A stretch of 64,000 bases of DNA, taken from positions 1 through 64,000 of the forward strand of contig JAYRLC010000006.1 of assembly GCA_041905405.1 (NCBI GenBank), read 5' to 3'. A program made the position numbers and the translations under genes. Of the stretch, positions 8,539 to 17,420 are shown piece by piece. The stretch's first letter is position 1. Each line of letters begins with the position of its first letter. Source of the DNA: RAM1 sp041905405. Its GTDB lineage: Bacteria; Pseudomonadota; Gammaproteobacteria; Burkholderiales; Burkholderiaceae_C. The notes beneath the pieces were generated by a model that made no database searches, was not told the DNA's origin, and saw only the letters and a program-made list of their open reading frames with translations.

Positions 8539-9114
8539 ATGGCCGCCATGGCAGAAGCACTTGCAACAGAACACGCGCACCGCAGCCGTTTGCTGGAGGG
8601 CATGGCCCATGCGGTGGCTGCCAGGGGTTACGCCGACACCACGATCGCCGACATCGTGCGCGAGGCCAGCGTGTCACGCCGCACGTTCTACGAACATTTC
8701 CAGACCAAGGCCGATTGTCTGGTCGCGCTGTACGAGGCGGCCAGCCACAACGCACTGAATGTGCTGCGCGACGCCATCGATCCGTCTCATGAATGGCAAA
8801 CGCAGGTGGAGCGGGCCCTGTCCGCCTATCTGGCCTGCATGGCGGCCAACCCGGTGCTCATGCGCACGCTGTTCATCGAGATACTGGGGCTCGGCGCGCC
8901 AGGGCTGGCCGCGCGCCGGCGGGTCAACCAGGAGATCGCCGACTTCATGCTCGGTGTGATTCAGAAGGGCTTGACGCCACAGATGGCGACTGCGGTTGTG
9001 GGCGGCATCAACGAACTGGTGCTGCAGTACATCGAGCAGGACCGGGTGGCGTCCCTGGGTGAGCTGGTGGCGCCGGCCAGCGCCTTGGTGCGGGCCGTGG
9101 CCGGCGCCAAGTAA
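8539..9114 (+). CDS. TetR/AcrR-family transcriptional regulator
   Basis: A 191-residue regulator with an N-terminal helix-turn-helix (about residues 14-60: GYADTTIADIVREASVSRR then TFYEHFQTKADCL), the classic TetR signature, followed by an all-helical ligand domain. It starts at ATG 8539, with a second in-frame ATG three codons on. It is divergent from the PF10118 gene, and two identical-form palindromes fill the 89-base gap. The inferred role is a local repressor responding to a lipid-like or aromatic ligand; the ligand is unknown. Confidence 0.92.
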   Translation: MAAMAEALATEHAHRSRLLEGMAHAVAARGYADTTIADIVREASVSRRTFYEHFQTKADCLVALYEAASHNALNVLRDAIDPSHEWQTQVERALSAYLACMAANPVLMRTLFIEILGLGAPGLAARRRVNQEIADFMLGVIQKGLTPQMATAVVGGINELVLQYIEQDRVASLGELVAPASALVRAVAGAK

Positions 9115-9116
9115 AA

Positions 9117-9165
9117 CGGCCTGCTGAAAGCAGGCCGCCCAAGGACAAGGCTCGAAGAGCCTTGT
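9117..9165. terminator. Double hairpin between convergent TetR gene and hppA
   Basis: Two perfect 9-bp hairpins, each with a GAA loop on the + strand, lie back to back: 9117-9137 (CGGCCTGCT/AGCAGGCCG) and 9145-9165 (ACAAGGCTC/GAGCCTTGT). On the minus strand the distal hairpin is followed by TTTTA, so it fits termination of hppA; on the + strand the T-run is poor. Confidence 0.6.
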
Positions 9166-9174
9166 TGTGTCCGT

Positions 9175-11241
9175 TCAGCTGTGGAACTTCACCACCAGCG
9201 GCACAATCAGCAGCGCCACGATGTTGATGATCTTGATCAGCGGGTTGACGGCCGGGCCGGCGGTGTCCTTGTAAGGGTCGCCCACGGTGTCGCCGGTCAC
9301 GGCAGCCTTGTGCGCCTCGGAACCCTTGCCGCCGTGGTTGCCGTCCTCGATGTATTTCTTGGCGTTGTCCCACGCGCCGCCGCCCGTGCACATGGAGATG
9401 GCAACGAACAGGCCCGTGACGATCGTGCCCATCAGCAGGCCGCCCAGGGCCTTGGGACCCAGCACCAGGCCGACGACGATCGGCACCACCACCGGCAGCA
9501 GCGACGGGATCATCATTTCCTTGATGGCGGCGCGGGTCAGCATGTCCACGGCCACGCCGTACTCGGGCTTGCCGGTGCCGTCCATGATGCCCTTGATGGT
9601 GCTGAACTGGCGGCGCACTTCCACCACCACCGAACCGGCGGCGCGGCCCACGGCCTCCATCGCCATGGCGCCGAACAAGTAGGGGATCAGGCCACCGATG
9701 AACAGGCCCACGATCACCATCGGGTCGCTCAGGTCGAAGCTGATGGCCTTGCCATACGTTTCCAGCTTGTGGGTGTAGTCGGCGAACAGCACCAGCGCTG
9801 CCAGGCCCGCGGAGCCGATGGCGTAGCCCTTGGTCACGGCCTTGGTCGTGTTGCCCACGGCGTCCAGCGGGTCGGTGATGTCACGCACGCTGGCGGGCAG
9901 CTCGGACATTTCGGCGATGCCGCCGGCGTTGTCGGTGATGGGGCCGTAGGCATCCAGGGCCACCACGATACCGGCCATGCTCAGCATGGACGTGGCGGCG
10001 ATGGCGATGCCGTACAGGCCGGCCAGGTTGTAGGCCACCAGGATGGCGATACACACGAACACCACGGGCCAGGCTGTGGAACGCATGGACACGCCCAGGC
10101 CGGCAATGATGTTGGTACCGTGACCGGTCGTGGACGCCTGCGCGATGTGGCGCACCGGCGAATACTGCGTGCCGGTGTAGAACTCGGTGATCCACACCAG
10201 CACGCCCGTCAGCACCAGGCCGACCACGCAGGTGCCGAACAGCTTCATCTGTGCGCCGGTGCCGCCCAGGGCATTGTCGGGAATGAGCTGCTTGGTCACG
10301 AAGAAGAACGCGATCAGGCTCAGCACGCCGGCGATCGCCAGGCCCTTGTACAGGGCGGGCATGACGTTCTTCATGCCGGGCGAGGCCTTGACGAAGAAGC
10401 AGCCGATGATCGACGCAATGATCGACACGCCGCCTAAAGCGAGCGGGTACAGCGCGGCGTTGACCGGGGCCGCGGCCACCAGCAGGGCGCCCAGCACCAT
10501 GGTGGCGATCAGCGTCACGGCGTAGGTCTCGAACAGGTCGGCCGCCATGCCGGCGCAGTCGCCCACGTTGTCGCCCACGTTGTCGGCGATCACGGCGGGG
10601 TTGCGGGGGTCATCCTCGGGGATGCCGGCTTCGACCTTGCCCACCAGGTCGGCGCCTACGTCGGCACCCTTGGTGAAGATGCCGCCGCCCAGGCGCGCAA
10701 AGATCGAGATCAGCGACGAGCCGAAGGCAAAACCGATCAGCGGATTCAGCAGCGCGGCAAACGCCTTGCCGTCGGCCGGCACGCCGCCGGCCACCAGGTA
10801 CCAGTAGAACCCGGCTACGCCCAGCAGGCCCAGGCCCACCACCAGCATGCCGGTGATGGCACCGCCGCGGAAGGCAACGTCCAGCGCCGGGCCGATGCCC
10901 TTGGTCGCGGCCTGCGCGGTGCGCACGTTGGCGCGAACGGACACGTTCATGCCGATGAAGCCGCAGGCGCCCGACAGCACCGCGCCGATCACGAAGCCGA
11001 CGGCCGTCTTGCCGTCCAGGAAGATGCCGATCAGAACGGCCAGTACGACGCCGACGATGCCAATGGTCTTGTATTGCCGCGCCAGATAGGCGGCTGCGCC
11101 GGCCTGGATGGCCGCCGCGATTTCCTGCATGCGGGCGTTGCCTGCGTCCTGGGAAAGAATCCAGCCGCGTGCCCAGATGCCGTAAGCCACGGCCACCAGC
11201 CCGCAGACGAGCGCCAGAATCAGCGCCGAGTTGCCTGTCAT
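9175..11241 (-). CDS. hppA: Membrane-bound proton-pumping pyrophosphatase HppA
   Basis: A 688-residue inner-membrane pump with about 16 helices that couples pyrophosphate hydrolysis to H+ export. The Asp-rich pyrophosphate/Mg sites are visible (KGADVGADLVGKVEAGIPED and DNVGDNVGDCAGMAADLFE, then a C-terminal GDTVGDPYKDT). The segment GNTTKAVTKGYAIGSAG has Lys where potassium-dependent enzymes have Ala, which indicates the potassium-independent class (established for this family). The start ATG at 11241 has AGGAG upstream. The gene is divergent from the soluble pyrophosphatase ppa, and its 5' leader can form a pseudoknot (11264-11321). Confidence 0.95.
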   Translation of the reverse strand: MTGNSALILALVCGLVAVAYGIWARGWILSQDAGNARMQEIAAAIQAGAAAYLARQYKTIGIVGVVLAVLIGIFLDGKTAVGFVIGAVLSGACGFIGMNVSVRANVRTAQAATKGIGPALDVAFRGGAITGMLVVGLGLLGVAGFYWYLVAGGVPADGKAFAALLNPLIGFAFGSSLISIFARLGGGIFTKGADVGADLVGKVEAGIPEDDPRNPAVIADNVGDNVGDCAGMAADLFETYAVTLIATMVLGALLVAAAPVNAALYPLALGGVSIIASIIGCFFVKASPGMKNVMPALYKGLAIAGVLSLIAFFFVTKQLIPDNALGGTGAQMKLFGTCVVGLVLTGVLVWITEFYTGTQYSPVRHIAQASTTGHGTNIIAGLGVSMRSTAWPVVFVCIAILVAYNLAGLYGIAIAATSMLSMAGIVVALDAYGPITDNAGGIAEMSELPASVRDITDPLDAVGNTTKAVTKGYAIGSAGLAALVLFADYTHKLETYGKAISFDLSDPMVIVGLFIGGLIPYLFGAMAMEAVGRAAGSVVVEVRRQFSTIKGIMDGTGKPEYGVAVDMLTRAAIKEMMIPSLLPVVVPIVVGLVLGPKALGGLLMGTIVTGLFVAISMCTGGGAWDNAKKYIEDGNHGGKGSEAHKAAVTGDTVGDPYKDTAGPAVNPLIKIINIVALLIVPLVVKFHS

Positions 11242-11476
11242 TTGAAATCTCCTCTGTTGTATCGCTTGGAGGGGGTTCAACGCACCGGTTTAGCCCCCGC
11301 TGCGTTGCTTCCTCGTCAAGCTCCACGGACGGGAGACGATTGGCCAACGCAGGCAATGTAGCGTGAAAAAGTTGCGGTTCAACGACGCGCAAGGTTTGCG
11401 AAAGTAAAATCAGGGTTAATCCGGATGAGTCCGTACCCGGATGCCAACTTTTTTCTAGCTCTCCCACAACAAAACC
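11242..11476. other. Divergent hppA-ppa control region
   Basis: These 235 bases hold the starts of both pyrophosphatase genes. The hppA-proximal part has the pseudoknot-capable leader (11264-11321). The ppa-proximal part holds TAAAAT near 11405 as a possible -10, with no good -35 element. Nothing else stands out. Confidence 0.5.
11264..11321 (-). other. Pseudoknot-capable leader of hppA
   Basis: Read on the minus strand, the leader holds, in order, GCTTG, CAACGCA, GGGGG, TGCGTTG, CCCCC and CAAGC. CAACGCA pairs with TGCGTTG and GGGGG with CCCCC in interleaved order, an H-type pseudoknot, closed by GCTTG/CAAGC. It ends about 22 bases before the hppA start codon, close enough to affect the ribosome site. 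It does not match the fluoride, TPP or cobalamin riboswitch consensus as far as I can judge by eye. The function is unknown. Confidence 0.4.
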
Positions 11477-12016
11477 ATGTCCCTCGACAAAGTTTCCCCC
11501 GGCAAAAATGTCCCCGACGCCTTCAACGTGATCATCGAAATCCCGATGAACGCAGACCCCGTGAAGTACGAGGTGGACAAGGAGTCCGGCGCGATCTTCG
11601 TGGACCGCTTCATGAGCACGTCCATGCACTACCCGACCAACTACGGCTACGTGCCCAAGACCATTTCCGGTGACGGCGACCCGGTGGACGTGCTGGTGAT
11701 CACGCCCGTGCCGCTGATTCCCGGTGTGGTGGTGCCGTGCCGCCCCATAGGCATCCTGAAGATGCAGGACGAAGCCGGCGAGGACGGCAAGGTCCTGGCG
11801 GTGCCGACCGACAAGATCCTGTCCATCTACACCCAGTGGCAAAAACCCGAAGACCTGAACCCGCTGCGCCTGAAGACCATCGCCCATTTCTTTGAGCACT
11901 ACAAGGACCTGGAGCCCGGCAAGTGGGTCAAGATCATCGGCTGGGAAGGCCCCGATTCCGCCCGCAAGGAAATCATGGACGGCATTGCCAACTACAACAA
12001 GGCACACGGCGCCTGA
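11477..12016 (+). CDS. ppa: Soluble inorganic pyrophosphatase (family I)
   Basis: A 179-residue cytoplasmic enzyme hydrolysing pyrophosphate to phosphate. Family I residues are visible: the N-terminal EIP-MNADPVKYE segment, YPTNYGYVPKT, and the metal-binding DGDPVDVLV signature with its Asp triad. The length is normal. It starts at ATG 11477. Its position back to back with hppA means soluble and energy-conserving pyrophosphate hydrolysis share one 235-base control region. Confidence 0.97.
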   Translation: MSLDKVSPGKNVPDAFNVIIEIPMNADPVKYEVDKESGAIFVDRFMSTSMHYPTNYGYVPKTISGDGDPVDVLVITPVPLIPGVVVPCRPIGILKMQDEAGEDGKVLAVPTDKILSIYTQWQKPEDLNPLRLKTIAHFFEHYKDLEPGKWVKIIGWEGPDSARKEIMDGIANYNKAHGA

Positions 12017-12037
12017 CGGCACCGCGGCCACCAGAAC

Positions 12038-12062
12038 AAAGCCCCGCACTGCGGGGCTTTTT
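12038..12062. terminator. Bidirectional terminator between ppa and the alpha/beta hydrolase
   Basis: AAAGCCCCGC-ACT-GCGGGGCTTT forms a 10-bp stem with a 3-base loop. It is followed by T residues on the + strand and preceded by A residues, so it can serve both convergent genes. Confidence 0.9.
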
Positions 12063-12071
12063 CTTGGGCGT

Positions 12072-12887
12072 TCAGCGCAACGGGTCGGGGTACAGCAACC
12101 CCTTGAGGCCTAGCAACCCCGACCGCTCAAAGGGCTGCCACTGCCCTTCAGGCTGGGCCAGCCGGTCGGCCACCGCCCACCAGGCGCTGGGGTTGACGCC
12201 GATGCCGATGTGGCTGGCCACGACCTCGATGTTCTCGGTGTGCGGGTTGTGGTCGGCGGGGCGCTGCACGCTGCCTTGCCAGGCGACGATGCCGTCCGTG
12301 CGTGACCAGATGCTGGTGGTGGGCACGGGCGGCGCTTCGGGCAGGTTGTATTGCTCGACTTCGCGGTCGATGTTGCGGCCGCTGGTCAGCTCATAGATGC
12401 GCCAGGCGTTGGTCGATTTGGGCGGCCCGGCAAACGGCGTGCCGAGGGTGATGACGCAGCGCACGTGCTCGGGCATTTCCTTGGCGAGTTCGCGCGCATA
12501 GACGCCGCCCAGGCTCCAGCCGAGCAGGCTGACCTTGCGCCCGCTGGATTCACACGCTTCGCGCACCTGCCGCTTGGCGGATTCCAGCACGCCGGCGCGC
12601 GGGCCGAAATTGAAGCCCTGGCTCCAGCCCTGGGTACCGTAGCCCAACGAGCCCAGGTAGCGGCGCAGCGGAATGGTGCTGGCGTCGCTCGCGCTCAGGC
12701 CGGGAAAGACGATGACGCTATGCCCGTCGCTGGCCGGCGCGCGCTGCAGCGCGGGCCACGCGGGCAACAGCGCGCCGAATTCCCACGGCGCGCGAAACTC
12801 AAGCGCGAGCAGCGCGAGACTTGGCGGTGGCAGATCGTCCAGCAACGGATCGTGACGCGCCTGCGGTTTTCGTGTTGCCATGAGCAT
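12072..12887 (-). CDS. Alpha/beta-hydrolase (esterase/lipase-like)
   Basis: A 271-residue alpha/beta-hydrolase. The nucleophile elbow GWSLGG, a later acidic SRTDGIV and a SHIGI histidine supply a plausible Ser-Asp-His triad; an upstream FPGLSAS resembles an oxyanion segment. There is no signal peptide, so it probably acts in the cytoplasm. Its start (12887, or a Met two codons in) lies inside the 3' end of the wax-ester synthase gene, overlapping by about 89 bases, which implies coupled translation and a shared role in neutral-lipid or ester turnover. The substrate is not known. Confidence 0.85.
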   Translation of the reverse strand: MLMATRKPQARHDPLLDDLPPPSLALLALEFRAPWEFGALLPAWPALQRAPASDGHSVIVFPGLSASDASTIPLRRYLGSLGYGTQGWSQGFNFGPRAGVLESAKRQVREACESSGRKVSLLGWSLGGVYARELAKEMPEHVRCVITLGTPFAGPPKSTNAWRIYELTSGRNIDREVEQYNLPEAPPVPTTSIWSRTDGIVAWQGSVQRPADHNPHTENIEVVASHIGIGVNPSAWWAVADRLAQPEGQWQPFERSGLLGLKGLLYPDPLR

Positions 12888-14496
12888 TGGATGTTTTCTT
12901 TGCCGTTGTGGTTCTGCCTGAACGCACGGTAGCAGCTTTGGCTGTCTTTGCCGGAGCAGGCGCGACCGGTTTAGAGGCGCTCGTCCTGGATTTCGTCTCC
13001 TTGGCGACGGCGGGTGTACTGGTTACTACTGACGCCTGGCCCATGGCATACAACTTTTGGGCTTCTTCGAACGCGGCCTGCAGCGCGTCGGCCAGGTCCT
13101 GCACGTGCGGCACGGCCTTGCGGTCCGCGATGATGCCGAAGTCCACGCTGCCCGCGTAGGTCTGGATCGTGATGTTCAGCGCCAGCCCGTGCATGACGAT
13201 GGACAGGGGGTGAAAAGTCAGCATGCGCGCGCCGGCCAGATACAGCGGCACCTGTGGGCCGGGCACGTTGCTGATGGCCAGGTTGGCCACCATGGGCAGC
13301 CGGTCGGCAAAGCCCGAGCGGCCATAGGTCTTGAGCGCCGCGCGGGCCGCGCCGCCCACGATCCACGGCGCCAGGAACGACGGGTAGTCGGTGGGCAGCA
13401 CGCTCTTGAGGTTGACCAGCGCTTCCTTGACCTTGCCGGTGGACGCCATGATGGCGTTCATGCGCTTCATGGGGTGGGCCAGGTGCGTGCCCAGGTCCAC
13501 CAGGCTCATGGAGGCCTGGTTGTTGAGCTCCTTGTTGTTCTCCTCGCGCAGGCTGACGGGCATGGCGGCGATCAGCGGCTTCTTGGGCAGCGTGGCGTGC
13601 TTCGTCAGGTAGCTGCGCAGGGCGGTCGAGCAGATCCACAACACGATGTCGTTGAACGAGCCGCCCACCGCCTTGGCCATGGCGCGGCATTCGCCAAACG
13701 GGATGCTGGCGGTAGCGAACACGCGCTGCGTGGTGATGCCGGTGTTGAAGACAGTCTTGGGCGCAAGCTGGATGGGCGATTTGGGCCGCAGGCTGGTAAT
13801 GCCCTTGCCGCCGCCCTTGACCGACTGTCGCGCCACCGCACCGCCCAACGAGGTGGCAGCCGACGGCAGCGACCTGGCCAGCTTGGCGTATTGCGTGAGC
13901 GAGTTGGAGAACACTGCGCCGATCATTTCGCCGATCTTCAGGTCGCCCGCCGTGCGGCGCTTGCGGGCCGGGTCGGGCGGCGGCACCTCGCGCGGCACCG
14001 GGCCCAGGTCGAGCACGGCGTTGGCCAGCACGGTGCCACCCTTGCCATCCAGCGCGGCGTGGTGGATCTTGGAATAGAAGCCGACCATGCGGCCCTTGAC
14101 GCCCAGATGCGCCGGCGGCTTGATGTTGTCGAACACATAGAACTCCCACAGCGGGTGTTCGCGGTCGATCAGCTCGCCGTGCAGCTTGGCGGCCATGGCC
14201 TCGGCCTGCTTGACCGTCAGGCTGGCGCCCTTGACCTTGCGGATGTGGAAGTCCAGGTCCACGTGGTCAGCCTCCACCCACAGCGGGTGGCCGAGGTCGA
14301 ACGGCATGAACGCCAGTTTGCGGCTGAACACGGGCGCCAGATGCAGGCGGTTGGCAATATGGTCCAGCAGCGCCTTGTGAAAGCTGCCCTTGAAGCCCGC
14401 CGGCAGTTCGTACAGCTGCAGCGATCCGACGTGCATGGGGGTTTCGGGGGTTTCCAGGTAGAGGAACGTGGCGTCCAGTCCGCTCAGTGATTTCAT
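12799..14496 (-). CDS. Wax ester synthase / diacylglycerol acyltransferase (WS/DGAT)
   Basis: A 565-residue bifunctional acyltransferase that esterifies fatty alcohols or diacylglycerol with acyl-CoA to make wax esters or triacylglycerol, at the inner-membrane face. The catalytic HHxxxDG motif is intact (HHAALDG, residues 145-151), and the family start MKSLSGLDATFLYLETPETPMHVG-like segment is present. After about residue 495 comes a Lys/Ala/Ser/Thr-rich basic tail of roughly 70 residues, not part of the catalytic fold and resembling histone-H1-type tails. The last 28 or so residues of this tail overlap the downstream lipase-like gene in another frame. Confidence 0.92.
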   Translation of the reverse strand: MKSLSGLDATFLYLETPETPMHVGSLQLYELPAGFKGSFHKALLDHIANRLHLAPVFSRKLAFMPFDLGHPLWVEADHVDLDFHIRKVKGASLTVKQAEAMAAKLHGELIDREHPLWEFYVFDNIKPPAHLGVKGRMVGFYSKIHHAALDGKGGTVLANAVLDLGPVPREVPPPDPARKRRTAGDLKIGEMIGAVFSNSLTQYAKLARSLPSAATSLGGAVARQSVKGGGKGITSLRPKSPIQLAPKTVFNTGITTQRVFATASIPFGECRAMAKAVGGSFNDIVLWICSTALRSYLTKHATLPKKPLIAAMPVSLREENNKELNNQASMSLVDLGTHLAHPMKRMNAIMASTGKVKEALVNLKSVLPTDYPSFLAPWIVGGAARAALKTYGRSGFADRLPMVANLAISNVPGPQVPLYLAGARMLTFHPLSIVMHGLALNITIQTYAGSVDFGIIADRKAVPHVQDLADALQAAFEEAQKLYAMGQASVVTSTPAVAKETKSRTSASKPVAPAPAKTAKAATVRSGRTTTAKKTSNAHGNTKTAGASRSVAGRSATAKSRAARA

Positions 14497-14546
14497 GGGG
14501 AGTCTCCGTGGTTGCCCACGTTACCCGACGATGCTTGCCGCGGTCA

Positions 14547-15737
14547 CTAGGGTTTGTCTGCGCTGGTCGGTGCTGTGTTCAGCCCGGTATGGCGAAACGG
14601 ACTGCGTTCGTCCAGGTGTTCCATATAGCTTGAAATTCCCTGGCCCTCCCGGACCAGGAACCGGTCGACCGCCTCTGCGAAGGCTGGGTGCGCGAGCCAG
14701 TGGGCGCTCGTTGTCTTCACCGGCATCAGGGCCCGTGCCATCTTGTGTTCGCCCTGGGCGCCGCCTTCGAAGCGCGCCAGGCCATGGGCTATGCACCACT
14801 GCAGCGGGCTGTAGTAGCAGGCCTCGAAGTGCAGGCAGTCCACGCGCTCCAGCGCGCCCCAGTAACGCCCGAACGCCGCGCCCGCGCCGTCCAGGGCAAT
14901 CAGGCTGCTGGCCATGGGGCGGCCGTCCCGTTCGGCGATGAACATCAGCCAATGCTGTGGCAGATGCTCGGCCATGCAGCGAAAGAAATCGCGGCTCAGG
15001 TAGGGCGCGTTGCCATGCTCCAGGTAGGTGCGCTCGTAGCAGCGGTAGAAGAAATCCCAGTCTTGCGCGGTGATAGCGGTGCCCTGGGCATGACGCATGG
15101 CAACGCCGGCCTGCGCGACCTTGCGGCGCTCCTGGCGGATCTTCTTGCGCTTGTCCTGGCTCAGGCTGGCCAGGAACGCGTCGAAGTTCGCGTACCCCGC
15201 GTTGTGCCAGTGGAACTGCACGGTGTGGCGTTGCATCAGCCCGGCGGCGTCACAGGCGGCCCAGTCGTCGTCCGATGCGAACAGCAGGTGAAGCGACGAC
15301 AGTCCACGCTCGCGGCACAGGCTCACCAGCGCCCGCACCAGCGCGGCGCGGGCGCCAGCATCGTGCGCCAGCAGCCGCGTGCCCGGCACCGGCGTGAACG
15401 GCACCGCCACCAGCGCCTTGGGGTAGTAGGGCAGGCCGTGCTGCTCGTAAGCGTTGGCCCAGGCCCAGTCGAACACGTATTCGCCGTACGAATGAACCTT
15501 GATGTACAGCGGACAGGCCGCGTGCAGTTCGCCGCCACGCGTCAGGGTGACATACAACGGGGTCCAGCCAGTATCCGGCATGGCACTGCCGCTGGTGTGC
15601 AGCGCGCTCAGGTACTCGTGGCGCATGAACGGGGTGGGGTGGGCCTGCCGGGCCAGCAGCGCGTTCCATGCGGCGCCGTCCACGGCAAGCGGCGAGTCCC
15701 AGACCCGGATGACATAATCGTTCGAGTTGTCTTTCAC
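14547..15737 (-). CDS. FemAB-like / GNAT-fold acyltransferase (PF04339 type)
   Basis: A protein of about 396 residues resembling the PF04339 family (peptidoglycan-biosynthesis/recognition, FemAB-like N-acyltransferases of the GNAT superfamily). Features are the early WNALLARQAHPTPFMRHEYLSAL, the central QDKRKKIRQERRKV, and the C-terminal GRYWGA ... HFEACYYSPLQWCIAHGL segment. No experimentally known substrate can be assigned. The start is uncertain: GTG at 15737 is only 7 bases from the divergent nadE start and lacks a clear ribosome site. The frame is open further, to 15881, but that would run into nadE. Confidence 0.8.
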   Translation of the reverse strand: MKDNSNDYVIRVWDSPLAVDGAAWNALLARQAHPTPFMRHEYLSALHTSGSAMPDTGWTPLYVTLTRGGELHAACPLYIKVHSYGEYVFDWAWANAYEQHGLPYYPKALVAVPFTPVPGTRLLAHDAGARAALVRALVSLCRERGLSSLHLLFASDDDWAACDAAGLMQRHTVQFHWHNAGYANFDAFLASLSQDKRKKIRQERRKVAQAGVAMRHAQGTAITAQDWDFFYRCYERTYLEHGNAPYLSRDFFRCMAEHLPQHWLMFIAERDGRPMASSLIALDGAGAAFGRYWGALERVDCLHFEACYYSPLQWCIAHGLARFEGGAQGEHKMARALMPVKTTSAHWLAHPAFAEAVDRFLVREGQGISSYMEHLDERSPFRHTGLNTAPTSADKP

Positions 15738-15744
15738 TGCGCGT

Positions 15745-17409
15745 ATGGCTCTCACAATCTGCGTTGCCCAGCTCAACTTCATCGTGGGCGACATGGCCGG
15801 CAATGCCCGGAAAATCATCGACGCGGCCCGTACGGCCCACGCATCGGGCGCCCGCCTGCTGCTCACACCCGAGCTGTCCATTTGCGGCTACGCGGCCGAA
15901 GATCTTTTTCTGCGTCCCGCGTTTATCGCTGCCTGCGATGATGCCGTGAAAACGGTGGCCCGCGAGCTGGCCGGGTTAACGGACCTCACGGTCGTCGTGG
16001 GTCATCCCACGGGCGGCGACCGGCGCACCCGCAGTGTCGCCGTGCAGGAGCGCCACAACGCGGCCAGCGTTTTGCGCGGGGGCGAGGTTGTTGCCACCTA
16101 TGCCAAGCGAGAGCTGCCCAACTATCAGGTGTTCGACGAGCGCCGGTACTTCACGCCCGGGCAGGGCACCTGCGTCTTCGATGCCGGTGGCGTGCGCGTG
16201 GGGTTGCTGATCTGCGAAGACGCCTGGTTCGACGAGCCTGCGCGGCTGGCGCGCGACGCCGGGGCGCAGCTGCTGGCCGTGATCAACGCATCGCCCTTCC
16301 ATGTGGGCAAGAGCGGCGAGCGTGAGCAGATGATGCGTGCGCGCGTGGCCGACTGCGGCCTGCCCCTGGTCTATGCCCATCTGGTGGGGGGCCAGGACGA
16401 AGTGGTGTTTGAAGGCCGCTCCTTCGCGGTCGACGCGGACGGCCGCGTGGCAGGGCGCGCGCCCGGCTTCGTGCCTGATCTGTTCATGGTTGAGGCCAGT
16501 GACGGCCCGCAGGGGCGGCCCGTGCTGGCCGCACCGGTGGCCGCCGAACGCAGCGCCGAAGCAGACCTGTGGGACGCACTGGTGCTGGGCGTGCGCGACT
16601 ACATCGGCAAGAACGGTTTTCCCGGTGCCCTGCTCGGACTGTCGGGCGGCATCGACTCGGCCCTGGTCCTGGCCGTTGCGGTGGACGCACTGGGTGCGGA
16701 CAAGGTGCGGGCAGTCATGATGCCCTCGTCCTACACGGCCGACATCAGCTGGATCGACGCGCGCGACATGGCTGCCCGCCTGGGTGTGCGCTATGACGAG
16801 ATTTCCATCGTGCCGCAGTTCGAGGCGTTCAAGGCGTCGCTGGCGGCCGAGTTTGCCGGCCGGCCCGAGGACACGACCGAAGAGAACATCCAGGCCCGCA
16901 TCCGCGGCGTGATCCTCATGGCACTGTCCAACAAGTTCGGCAGCATCGTGCTGACCACGGGCAACAAAAGCGAAATGGCCACTGGCTACTGCACGCTGTA
17001 CGGCGACATGGCCGGCGGGTTCGCGGTCATCAAGGACGTGTTCAAGACCGCCGTGTTCCGCCTGGCGCGCTGGCGCAACGAGAACGACCCGTATGGTACG
17101 GGCACCAACCCGATTCCCGAGCGCATCATCACGCGCCCGCCCAGCGCAGAACTGCGCCCCGACCAGAAAGATCAGGACAGCCTGCCGCCGTACGACGTGC
17201 TGGACGCCATCCTGGAGCGCTACATGGAAAACGACCAGTCGGCCGAGGAAATCGTTTCGGCCGGTTTCGATCGCGCCGACGTGCAGCGCGTGATCCGGTT
17301 GGTGAAGTTCAATGAATACAAGCGGCGGCAGGCGCCCGTGGGGATTAGGGTCAGCCACCGCAGCTTCGGCAAGGATTGGCGCTATCCTATTACCAGCAAA
17401 TTTCTCTAA
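15745..17409 (+). CDS. nadE: Glutamine-dependent NAD+ synthetase
   Basis: A 554-residue two-domain enzyme for the last step of NAD synthesis, amidating nicotinic acid adenine dinucleotide. The N-terminal nitrilase-type glutaminase domain (about 1-260) shows TPELSICGY with the general-base Glu, the Lys of YAKRELPNY and the Cys of GLLICEDAWF. The C-terminal synthetase domain has the P-loop SGGIDSALV and the TTGNKSEMATGYCTLYGDMAGGF-type segment. ATG 15745 is chosen; a TTG six codons earlier is open but has no better ribosome site. glnB follows 11 bases after the stop, so the nitrogen regulator is probably co-transcribed. Confidence 0.96.
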   Translation: MALTICVAQLNFIVGDMAGNARKIIDAARTAHASGARLLLTPELSICGYAAEDLFLRPAFIAACDDAVKTVARELAGLTDLTVVVGHPTGGDRRTRSVAVQERHNAASVLRGGEVVATYAKRELPNYQVFDERRYFTPGQGTCVFDAGGVRVGLLICEDAWFDEPARLARDAGAQLLAVINASPFHVGKSGEREQMMRARVADCGLPLVYAHLVGGQDEVVFEGRSFAVDADGRVAGRAPGFVPDLFMVEASDGPQGRPVLAAPVAAERSAEADLWDALVLGVRDYIGKNGFPGALLGLSGGIDSALVLAVAVDALGADKVRAVMMPSSYTADISWIDARDMAARLGVRYDEISIVPQFEAFKASLAAEFAGRPEDTTEENIQARIRGVILMALSNKFGSIVLTTGNKSEMATGYCTLYGDMAGGFAVIKDVFKTAVFRLARWRNENDPYGTGTNPIPERIITRPPSAELRPDQKDQDSLPPYDVLDAILERYMENDQSAEEIVSAGFDRADVQRVIRLVKFNEYKRRQAPVGIRVSHRSFGKDWRYPITSKFL

Positions 17410-17420
17410 AGGGCATTTTC

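Noticed and set aside
9181..10437. 418-codon + strand frame opposite hppA
   Set aside because: His/Gln/Arg-rich shadow of the transmembrane gene.
11242..11340. Fluoride riboswitch before hppA
   Set aside because: The conserved GATGG and GGCTGATG-type blocks are absent.
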